Below are positions 33,831 through 43,600 of a stretch of 64,000 nucleotides of DNA, piece after piece. The notes under the pieces are model-generated. The model saw nothing but the letters and a program-made list of their open reading frames with translations. It made no database searches and was not told the DNA's origin. The stretch comes from Flavivirga spongiicola (lineage in GTDB: Bacteria > Bacteroidota > Bacteroidia > Flavobacteriales > Flavobacteriaceae), in NCBI RefSeq assembly GCF_030540825.1, contig NZ_JAUOEO010000001.1:4477001-4541000 (forward strand), given 5' to 3'. Each line of letters opens with the position of its first letter. The stretch's first letter is position 1. The position numbers and the translations under genes are program-made.

Positions 33831-35408
33831 CTACCCCCTTTTCTTTATGTTGCATACTCGCATGAAAATAATCGGTAAATAGTTAATTATTATAAAAGAA
33901 ACGGTGGTTAGTAAAAAAATAAACAGGGGCAAGCTCTTAATCCCATCTTCTTTAGTCATATTTAATAAAAAAGTCGAACCTTTACTAAAATTTAAAATAT
34001 AAAACCAAGAAAAAAACGTCGTTGTTATTCCTAAAATAATTGAAAAAATAAGCACATAAATGTTTACCCTTTTTACAAATAAACCAATTAACAACAGAGA
34101 AAAAAGAATACATTGAAAAGAAGAAGCAAAAAAAAAGAAATAAACAGGGTCTTTCAAAATATCTGTCATTTTTAAAAAATACCAAACAATCATTATAATA
34201 AAAGATGTAATAATAATTGCTATTTTGCCAACATAACTATAACGGAGGTTTTCATAAGTGTTTAACCCCCCCAGCCTTTTTGAAGATCTATTTAAAGCCA
34301 TATCTGAAGTAAAAGAATGGCTAATACCTATCAGGTAACTGTCTACTGTAGAGACCGCGCACATTAGTAGCCCAACAAAAATTAATGCAAGTGCTATTTT
34401 TAATCCTTTTTTAAAAACATAATCGTTTATTTTAAAAAAATAGTCAACTAGAACTAAGTCATTAGAAGGAACCTTTTCATAGTATTCAACCACAGGCTCA
34501 ATAACATCCCTGATATAAATTCCGAAAGCTATAAAAAAAACCAGAGCGATCATCTTAAACAAACCAGACCACAAAACTCCTTTATTAGAAATTTTAAAGC
34601 TTCTTGTGGCACTAAATCTTTGCCAGGATTCTGTGGTTGTTAACAGCCATACAAAGCCTGATAAAAATGACGTCAATAAACGTAAATACTTAGTAAAACT
34701 CGAAGTTGTTTCATCATGGAATGCTGTTTCAGTAGTCAACTTCAGTTCTATGTCATGTTCGGGTTTAAATTCAATCATAAAATAGGCAGCAGCCATGCAT
34801 GCCAATATGAGCATGCACATTTGAATTATATCTGTAACAATGATGCCTTGATACCCACCTAAAATGGCGTATAATGTTATTAATCCCAGCAGAGGAAAAA
34901 AAGCGATACCATTATCTATTCCAAATATTGATGAAAAAATACTACCCGCAATATGCAATTCAAATATTATTGAAACGATTAAGATAAGTATACTAACTAC
35001 TGAGATGCAATAACGTACATACTTTATTTTTTCTTGATTATTACCGTTTATAAAAAGACTACTGATAAACTCCGGTAATGTCCCTCCATTATTAACATCT
35101 TCAATAAATTTTTTAAAATACTTTTTAAAAATCCAATATCCCGAAATGGTTGTAACAATAGATATGACGCCAAAAAAAATACCTTTAAAACCAAACACGT
35201 ACCCTATTGTTGTAGTAATTAAAATAATTCGGAATGACAAGTCTGTCATAACCATGGCATTTATAAATGAGACGGTTTTTAATTTGCCCTTGAGGAGAAA
35301 AAAAGACGTGGCCTTTCTTGATTTTTTTAATAAACGGGATGCTTCTAGCAGTGATATAATACTAATTAAAATTAGTATTATAATTATACTTAACTTAAAG
35401 ATTTCCAT
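33831..35408 (-). CDS. Sodium:solute symporter (SSS family), copy 2
   Basis: The 525-residue membrane protein has the same length and helix pattern as copy 1 (21415-22992), with shared landmarks TTTESWQRFSATRSFKISNK, LGGYQGIIVTDIIQMCMLI and VGLLMCAVSTVDSYLIGISH. Differences cluster in loops, especially the loop around residues 228-240 and that around 310-325. This suggests divergence after duplication and perhaps different substrates. It is bounded by 37-bp inverted repeats and lies among repeat copies C and E. No linked enzyme names the solute. The paralogue fragment at 36403-36524 shows a third copy once existed nearby. Confidence 0.85.
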   Translation of the reverse strand: MEIFKLSIIIILILISIISLLEASRLLKKSRKATSFFLLKGKLKTVSFINAMVMTDLSFRIILITTTIGYVFGFKGIFFGVISIVTTISGYWIFKKYFKKFIEDVNNGGTLPEFISSLFINGNNQEKIKYVRYCISVVSILILIVSIIFELHIAGSIFSSIFGIDNGIAFFPLLGLITLYAILGGYQGIIVTDIIQMCMLILACMAAAYFMIEFKPEHDIELKLTTETAFHDETTSSFTKYLRLLTSFLSGFVWLLTTTESWQRFSATRSFKISNKGVLWSGLFKMIALVFFIAFGIYIRDVIEPVVEYYEKVPSNDLVLVDYFFKINDYVFKKGLKIALALIFVGLLMCAVSTVDSYLIGISHSFTSDMALNRSSKRLGGLNTYENLRYSYVGKIAIIITSFIIMIVWYFLKMTDILKDPVYFFFFASSFQCILFSLLLIGLFVKRVNIYVLIFSIILGITTTFFSWFYILNFSKGSTFLLNMTKEDGIKSLPLFIFLLTTVSFIIINYLPIIFMRVCNIKKRG

Positions 35409-35478
35409 TACTTATGTGCTATTAAAAAGTTAGAGTTATGACTGGAATGAACTACCTAGAGGCAAATCTATTGAGGTA

Positions 35479-35610
35479 TAAAAAACAAAGCTAGTTGATT
35501 TGGCTGTACCATGAATGTCTTTTTTCCTTTTCTTGATTTTTTACATATCCCTAATTGCTTCCTCATTTGAATACCATCCTATTGTATTTACGTAAAAACC
35601 ACTAGCCCAA
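35479..35610 (-). pseudogene. C-terminal relic of an IS200/IS605-type TnpA transposase
   Basis: Minus-strand translation gives SGFYVNTIGWYSNEEAIRD, then a stop, and in the next frame a tail ending QPNQLALFF. This follows the end of IS200-like transposases (…LWASGYFVxTVG…NEExIRxYVKNQ…NQLSLF). The upstream catalytic part (HUH motif) is missing. The 37-bp repeat at 35688-35724 lies just upstream. Confidence 0.5.
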
Positions 35611-35687
35611 ATTTATCATTCCATAGCTTCACCCTTATTACTGTAAATCTTTGAAATTATTGTTTTGTGATTATACGCTTTAATATG

Positions 35688-35724
35688 AAGTAGTTTAAAC
35701 TTTTTATAATTGGCTGCAAAATGC
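35688..35724 (-). repeat. 37-bp repeat, right member of the inverted pair around symporter copy 2
   Basis: This is the inverted copy of 33788-33824. Read on the minus strand: GCATTTTGCAGCCAATTA then TAAAAAGTTTAAACTACTT. Confidence 0.6.
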
Positions 35725-35754
35725 TCTTTCATCCCCACATTTAGTCTTTTTATA

Positions 35755-36402
35755 CCAAATAAAGAATTTCTTGAAACCAACTATCCCCAGGGTAGAGCCC
35801 AATGTCATTAAGTTAATGATATTAAAATGTCAGTTTGAGCGCAGTCGAAAACAATAAAACTCTGTCTTTCGATAGCATTTCGACTGCGCTACCATTGACG
35901 GATTTCATACAAAGACCGTTTTCATTCCTAATTCTTTAGCCATTCTAACGACTGCTTTTTGCTTATTTAGCAGCATTTTTTCTTGATATTTTTGTATTCC
36001 ATTTTCCGCGTATTCGAGCCCTTTAACAAATAATTTCCAATATAACTCAGCCAATTTTCTGGCTACTGCTTTTATAGCTACTAATCCTCCTTTTCTTGAA
36101 CGAATTTTTCGTCCAAATGCTCAATGTGACAGTATAGAATAAACACCCTTAACTTAATGACATTAGGGTAGAGCCACAGGGGTATTTCGCTGGTTTGATA
36201 CCCAATCAAGTTGCCCACAAGGTTTTGACCTCAAGGTCAAAAAATCGAAACTCTGTATTTTACCTCACCCAGAATTGCCTTTTTTGGCAATTCTAACCTC
36301 TCCAAAGGAGAGGTTAATAGGAAACCCTGCCTTTGCCGGTTTACCAAGCCAAAGGCATGGCAGGCAGGCCCGACGCAAGCATCTGAGAATTTTTAGATTA
36401 AA
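35755..36402 (+). repeat. Dispersed hairpin repeat, copy E, split by an IS relic
   Basis: The 5' part (ACCAAATAAAGAATTTCTTG to GTAGAGCC) ends at 35799 and resumes at 36165 after a 364-bp insertion. The 3' part has the stems TTTTGACCTCAAGGTCAAAA, AGAATTGCC-TTTTTT-GGCAATTCT, ACCTCTCC-AAA-GGAGAGGT, a longer CCTGCCTTTGCC…GGCAGGCAGG stem, and the tail GAGAATTTTTAGATTAAA. The tail directly abuts a symporter fragment. Confidence 0.85.
35801..36164 (-). mobile_element. IS110-like transposase relic inserted in repeat copy E
   Basis: The ends are AATGTCATTAAGTTAA and its perfect inverse TTAACTTAATGACATT. The 11-bp AGGGTAGAGCC is duplicated at 35789-35799 and 36165-36175. The minus strand encodes AFGRKIRSRKGGLVAIKAVA, then RKLAELYWKLFVKGLEYAEN and further on RMAKELGMKTVFV before a stop, matching the C-terminus of IS110-family transposases. 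The catalytic N-terminal part is absent. Between that stop and the end sits another inverted repeat (GCGCAGTCGAAA / TTTCGACTGCGC). Because IS110 elements normally make no such duplication, this may be a chimera or a non-autonomous derivative. Confidence 0.65.
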
Positions 36403-36524
36403 TAGGTATCTACTATAGAAACCGCACACATAAGTAACCCTACAAAAATGACTGCAAGCGCTATTTTTAATCCCTTTTGAAAAACATAATCGTTTATTTA
36501 AAAAAAGTCGATTAGAGTAAGCAT
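36403..36524 (-). pseudogene. Internal fragment of a third sodium:solute symporter gene
   Basis: Minus-strand translation reads LTLIDFF-stop-INDYVFQKGLKIALAVIFVGL and then LMCAVSIVDTY. It aligns with residues about 315-355 of the intact symporters (DYVFKKGLKIALALIFVGLL, MCAVSTVDSY). It has an in-frame stop and lacks both ends. One edge meets the 3' tail of repeat copy E exactly, pointing to a rearrangement at the repeat. Confidence 0.8.
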
Positions 36525-36852
36525 ACATCGGGGATCATTTAACAACAGCGGTTACTACAATCATTTCTGCACGGAACAATATACGCTTATCAAATTCACC
36601 CATCAACTCATTCTTATTTTCTTATAATCATAATATCACAGTTATTATTTTATTTATGCCATTTACATTATAATTACTACCACTTATGGTTTATGCAGTG
36701 AATTATTTTATGATATCACTTACTTTTAACGTACTTATTTTCTGTAAAGAAATAAGGTTATCTCTTATTATTTTGAAAGAATAATGTGGATGACGGGCTA
36801 GTATTAGTCATCATTGTCAAGCGGCCCATCACTATTGGTCGCAAAACAAAGT
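36525..36852. other. Gene-free stretch, nothing recognised
   Basis: No supported gene is present. The minus strand near 36785-36835 reads NSDGPLDNDD before a stop, a short D-rich calcium-site-like scrap similar in style to other remnants in this region. It is too short to assign. Confidence 0.4.
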
Positions 36853-37065
36853 GAATAAATAATTTCTTGAAACCAACTATCCTCAGGGGTATTTCACTGG
36901 TTTCATACCCAATCAAGTTGCCCACAAGGTTTTGACCTCAAGGTCAAAAATCGAAACTCTGTATTATACCTCACCCGTAATCGCTTTTAGCGATTACGAC
37001 CTCTCCTAAGGAGAGGTGAATAAGGAAAAACCGACGCAGAGCCTTGAGGAATTCTTTAGATTAAT
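36853..37065 (+). repeat. Dispersed hairpin repeat, copy F
   Basis: This copy is uninterrupted. Blocks: ATAAATAATTTCTTGAAACC, TATTTCACTGGTTTCATACC, TTTTGACCTCAAGGTCAAAA, the stem GTAATCGCT-TTT-AGCGATTAC, the stem ACCTCTCC-TAA-GGAGAGGT, and the tail GAGCCTTGAGGAATTC then TTTAGATTAA. The third stem differs from that of copies C, E and G on both arms, yet pairs perfectly. The GGCAGG stem is missing. Confidence 0.88.
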
Positions 37066-37198
37066 GTCGCTATTTTAAGTAAAGGTTTTTACTTATCATA
37101 AATTAATAGAAGGATAGGTTGAAGAAAGACCTTTAACGGGCTAATTATAACTAGCATTGCAACTAATAAACATTAAACAACTATAAAATATTTTAAAA

Positions 37199-37573
37199 AT
37201 GAAAAACATAACCTCCATTATAAAGCTTTCAATAGTGTTTTTAGTTAATGAACTCGCAGCAGAAAGTACACTATTATTTCTCCAATGCTTATGGTATAGA
37301 ACATCATGGATAACTGGGAGGAACATACATTGAATTTGAATGATAATCTACCCATAGATATTGTTTCTAATAATGGTAGCATAATATACACAATCGAACA
37401 TACTAGTGATTTTATACATGAATATAAGTCGTCCGTCTCTTACCAACTTTATCAATGTAACTAATATGGCGCAAGTATGTGCTCAGGAGATTCTTCTTTT
37501 AATCGGAATTGAACTTTTGCTATTATCAAATAGATTATGAGAATGACGGAACTATCGATACCTCTAAGTAGAC
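37199..37573 (+). pseudogene. Frameshifted remnant of a secreted protein gene
   Basis: ATG at 37199 opens a signal-like start (MKNITSIIKLSIVFLVN). After a frame change it reads SQQKVHYYFSNAYGIEHHG, then in another frame WEEHTLNLNDNLPIDI and SNNGSIIYTIEHTSDFIHEY, ending near YYQIDYENDGTIDTSK and a stop. The start resembles that of the giant gene 35 bp downstream (…[15 protein letters not shown]). Stops in all frames show it is dead. The D-rich tail has a cousin at 18579-18662. Confidence 0.5.
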
Positions 37574-37607
37574 AAAGTGTTAATATAAAATTATAATACA
37601 ATTACAA

Positions 37608-40600
37608 ATGAATAAATTTTTACTTTTAAAAACAACAGTACTCTTTTCTTTATACATTTTCAATAATTGGCATGTCCAAGCACAAAAAAAATTACATTAC
37701 TCCCCTCCAAAAGCTTATGATGTATCTACTGCGAAGTATACTACAGTATTTTCAATAACAGCACAAGAGACCGATGTTCAGGGGATGCGCTTTAATTCCG
37801 ACGGGACCAAACTATATGTTATTGGTACTGTTGGCGATGCTATTGATGAGTATACACTTAGCACCCCCTATAGCTTATCTGGAGGTGTTAGCCATATAGG
37901 TGTTTATCCACTCTCTGGGGTTGTTTTTCCTACAGGTATGGTTTTTAATGCTTCAGGTACTAAGCTCTATGTTATAGATAACGGAGGGGCTCAAACTGAT
38001 GTTACCGATAAAATTGTGCAATACACACTTGGAACAGCATATGATTTATCGACTATAAGCACCACAACAGTGACTTTAGGGACTTCGGGAGTTGATAATA
38101 GCGGTCATGGGATTGCTATTAGTCCCGATGATACAAAACTATATCTTGTTGGAAACCAGAATAACAAAATATTTCAATATGATCTTTCCGCACCCGATGT
38201 TTTAACTGGAGCGACAACTGTTAAGAATTTGAGCATTACAGATAGTTTTCCTACTGGTATGGCGTTTAATGATGACGGTACTAAACTATATGTGTCTGCG
38301 ACGTATACAGATAAAATTAACCAATATGATCTTTCTACACCTTACGATGTCTCTACGGGAGTTAAAATAAGAAATATAGATATTAAAGGTAAAGATAATG
38401 CCCCAAGAGGGGTAGCTTTATCTCAAGATGGTTCAAAATTTTTCTTTTTAGGGAATCAACATAATCAGGTATACGAATATACCTTAGGAGATAGATTCTA
38501 TCGAGAATCTTTAGTCAACGATGGTGGTTTGGATAATACAAGCCCTTTAAGCATTAGGATAAGTGGAGATACCTTTGCAGACAGTAATAACAATAATTTA
38601 TTAGAGGTTGGTACAGAAGTAACGATTGGAAATCTCCCATCAGGACTAATCCCCATACTAACACTCAATGCAGGAAAAACAGAAGCAGTATTAAGCTTTG
38701 GAGGTAAAGCTATAGATCACCAAAGTATTAATGATATATCGAGTCTCACCTTTACCTTTACCAATGCAGCTTTTACTAGTGGTAATGCCTCTAATGTAGA
38801 AAATTCAGGGTCAATCACACCCTATAACAGTGGTATTGGGGTTAACTTTAAGGACAATAATCGTAGTTTATCCTATTACCCACCTAAGTCTTATAACCTT
38901 AGCATAGAAGGATATTTAAGAGATTTCGAAGTGGGAGGACAAGATAATACCCCGTGGGATATTACTTTTAATTTAGATGGCACTAAGATGTTTGTGCTGG
39001 GGACTCAGAAAAACAGTATTTATCAATATAACCTTACTACAGCCTATGACATCTCTACCGCAAGTTTTACAACAGATTTTTCGACAAATAACAAGGAGGT
39101 TAGCCCTTCGGGTTTAGCATTTAATGATGATGGAAGCAAGATGTATGTCATTGGTTATTATGGCGATGATATTAACCATTACGATCTATCTATACCCTTC
39201 GATCTGTCTGGTACAATTACTTATAGAAATAGTTATTCGGTAAAAGATAAGGAAACAGCCCCTACAGATCTTAGTTTTAATAATGATGGAACCAAGCTGT
39301 ATGTCGTTGGTAATACTGGAGCAGATATTACAGAGTATACACTTTCTATTCCCTATGATCTTTCTACAATGTCTTTTCAGGATGAATTTCCAATATCGGG
39401 AGAAGGGTATCCAACCGATATGGCTTTTAACTATAATGGAACCAAGTTATATGTATTGGGCACACTCACCGATAAAATTTATCAATATGATCTTCCCACC
39501 CCTTATGATGTGTCTACAGGAACAAATAGAATAGAGGTTAGTGTTATAACAAGGGATAATGCCCCAAGAGGCATCGTTTTTTCTCAAGATGGATCAAAGC
39601 TTTTCTTTGTAGGGCAGCAACACGATAAGATTTATGAATACAAAATAGGAGAAGAAAATTATAAGGAATCTACCGCTAATGATGGCAGCATAGATAATAG
39701 CGATCCCTTAGTTATTGCATTGCGTGGCGATACTTTTAAGAATACTGCCAGCTTAACCTATGGGACAGATTTTACCATAGGTAATTTACCATCAGGACTT
39801 AACCCAGTACTCACACTTAATGCAGAAAGAACGGAAGGCGTTTTAACCTTTAACGGTACAGCTACAGATCACCAAAGTATCAATAATATATCGAGCCTTA
39901 CCTTTTCATTTACCGATGGAGCTTTTATTGGAGGAGCAGCCTCTCTGATAAGCAATTCGGGAAAAGACAGCCCATATAGTAGTGCTGTTGGTATTGAATT
40001 TTCTAATAGTCCTTTTGTAAGCACGTGGACAACAACGGTTTCCAACGAGTCCATTACGATTCCTGTTGCGCCGGGAGCAGCGTATGATTATGACGTAGAC
40101 TGGGACAACGATGGTACCTTTGATGCTTTAGGGCTCACAGCCGGAGCAACGCACAGTTACCCGGTCGCTGGAAACCATACCATTCGCATTCGGGGCCAGT
40201 TCCCAAGGGTCTATTTCAACAACTCGGGGGACAAGGACAAGATTATCTCGGTGGACCAGTGGGGGACCGGGGCATGGGCCTCTATGGAAGGTGCTTTTTA
40301 TGGTTGCTCCAACCTTGCGGGACAGGCATCGGATGTCCCGGACCTTTCTAATGTCACTAGTATGGTATATATGTTCAGAGCAGCCACTTCCTTTAATCAT
40401 GATATCGGGAATTGGGATGTGAGCAATGTCACGGATATGTCGGGTATGTTCATTTCTGCCACTTCCTTTGATCAGGATATCGGGAATTGGGATGTGAGCA
40501 ATGTCACATATATGAGCAGTATGTTCTCTTCTGCCCCTTCTTTTGATCAGGATATCGGGAATTGGAACGTAAGCAATGTCACGGACATGAGCGATATGTT

Positions 40601-43600
40601 TTATCTGCCCAGCTTTATGAACGGTGGCTTGTCCACGGCGAATTACGACGCCTTGCTCACTGGCTGGGGGGCTCTGGACCTAAAGCCAAATGTGGTATTC
40701 GGTGCCAATAAGAGTAGATTTTGTAGAGCAAAACAAATAAGGCTGGATATCATCAATACCAAGAACTGGACCATTACGGACGGTGGGGAAAACTGCCCGC
40801 CCGAAGCCCCTTTTGTAAGCACGTGGACAACAACGGTTTCCAACGAGTCCATTACGATTCCTGTTGCGCCGGGAGCAGCGTATGATTATGACGTAGACTG
40901 GGACAACGATGGTACCTTTGATGCTTTAGGGCTCACAGCCGGAGCAACGCACAGTTACCCGGTCGCTGGAAACCATACCATTCGCATTCGGGGCCAGTTC
41001 CCAAGGGTCTATTTCAACAACTCGGGGGACAAGGACAAGATTATCTCGGTTGACCAGTGGGGGACGGGAGTATGGTCCTCTATGGAAGGTGCTTTTTATG
41101 GTTGCTCCAACCTTGCGGGACAGGCATCGGATGTCCCGGACCTTTCTAATGTCACTAGTATGGTATATATGTTCAGAGCAGCCACTTCCTTTAATCATGA
41201 TATCGGGAATTGGGATGTGAGCAATGTCACGGATATGTCGGGTATGTTCATTTCTGCCACTTCCTTTGATCAGGATATCGGGAATTGGGATGTGAGCAAT
41301 GTCACATATATGAGCAGTATGTTCTCTTCTGCCCCTTCTTTTGATCAGGATATCGGGAATTGGAACGTAAGCAATGTCACGGACATGAGCGATATGTTTT
41401 ATCTGCCCAGCTTTATGAACGGTGGCTTGTCCACGGCGAATTACGACGCCTTGCTCACTGGCTGGGGGGCTCTGGACCTAAAGCCAAATGTGGTATTCGG
41501 TGCCAATAAGAGTAGATTTTGTAGAGCAAAACAAATAAGGCTGGATATCATCAATACCAAGAACTGGACCATTACGGACGGTGGGGAAAACTGCCCGCCC
41601 GAAGCCCCTTTTGTAAGCACGTGGACAACAACGGTTTCCAACGAGTCCATTACGATTCCTGTTGCGCCGGGAGCAGCGTATGATTATGACGTAGACTGGG
41701 ACAACGATGGTACCTTTGATGCTTTAGGGCTCACAGCCGGAGCAACGCACAGTTACCCGGTCGCTGGAAACCATACCATTCGCATTCGGGGCCAGTTCCC
41801 AAGGGTCTATTTCAACAACTCGGGGGACAAGGACAAGATTATCTCGGTGGACCAGTGGGGGACCGGGGCATGGGCCTCTATGGAAGGTGCTTTTTATGGT
41901 TGCTCCAACCTTGCGGGACAGGCATCGGATGTCCCGGACCTTTCTAATGTCACTAGTATGGTATATATGTTCAGAGCAGCCACTTCCTTTAATCATGATA
42001 TCGGGAATTGGGATGTGAGCAATGTCACGGATATGTCGGGTATGTTCATTTCTGCCACTTCCTTTGATCAGGATATCGGGAATTGGGATGTGAGCAATGT
42101 CACATATATGAGCAGTATGTTCTCTTCTGCCCCTTCTTTTGATCAGGATATCGGGAATTGGAACGTAAGCAATGTCACGGACATGAGCGATATGTTTTAT
42201 CTGCCCAGCTTTATGAACGGTGGCTTGTCCACGGCGAATTACGACGCCTTGCTCACTGGCTGGGGGGCTCTGGACCTAAAGCCAAATGTGGTATTCGGTG
42301 CCAATAAGAGTAGATTTTGTAGAGCAAAACAAATAAGGCTGGATATCATCAATACCAAGAACTGGACCATTACGGACGGTGGGGAAAACTGCCCGCCCGA
42401 AGCCCCTTTTGTAAGCACGTGGACAACAACGGTTTCCAACGAGTCCATTACGATTCCTGTTGCGCCGGGAGCAGCGTATGATTATGACGTAGACTGGGAC
42501 AACGATGGTACCTTTGATGCTTTAGGGCTCACAGCCGGAGCAACGCACAGTTACCCGGTCGCTGGAAACCATACCATTCGCATTCGGGGCCAGTTCCCAA
42601 GGGTCTATTTCAACAACTCGGGGGACAAGGACAAGATTATCTCGGTGGACCAATGGGGGACCGGAGCATGGACCTCTATGGAAAGTGCCTTTTATGGCTG
42701 TGCCAACCTTGCGGGACAGGCATCGGATGCCCCGGACCTGTCTAATGTCACTGATATGGCATATATGTTCAGAGGAGCCACTTCTTTTAATCAGGATATC
42801 GGGAATTGGGATGTGAGCAATGTGACTACTATGTCTGTTATGTTCTATAATGCAACTTCTTTTAATCAGGATATTGGGGATTGGGATGTAAGTAAGGTAA
42901 CTACTATGTCTTATATGTTCAATGGAGCAACTTCTTTTAATCAGGATATTGGGGATTGGGATGTAAGTAAGGTAAATAATATGTCAGTTATGTTCAAAGG
43001 AGCAACTTCTTTTAATCAAGATATTGGGAATTGGGATACCAGTAATGTCACTGGTATGGCATATATGTTCTCTTCTGCCTTTTCTTTTAATCAGGATATT
43101 GGGAATTGGAATACAAGTAATGTCACTGGTATGGCACATATGTTCGCGGTAGCAACTTCTTTTAATCAAGATATTGGGAATTGGAATGTAAGTAAGGTAA
43201 CTGATATGGCGGCTATGTTCATTGCAGCAACTTCTTTTAATCAAGATCTTGGAAATTGGGACGTAAGCAAGGTAACTGATATGGACGGTATGTTTAATTC
43301 TGTTACCCTTTCTATGGCTAATTACGATGCCTTACTCACGGGCTGGGGCACTCTGGATCTAAAGACAAATGTAATATTTGATGGAGGTAACAGTACCTTT
43401 TGCAGTGCAAAACAAGTAAGACAGGATATCACCGACAACAAGAACTGGACTATTACGGACGGCGGGGAAAATTGCCCGCCCGAATCTCATTTTGTAAGCA
43501 CATGGACAACAACGGGCTCGAACGAGTCCATTACCGTTCCTGTTGCGCCCGGAACAGCCTATGACTATGACGTAGACTGGGACAACGATGGTACCTTTGA

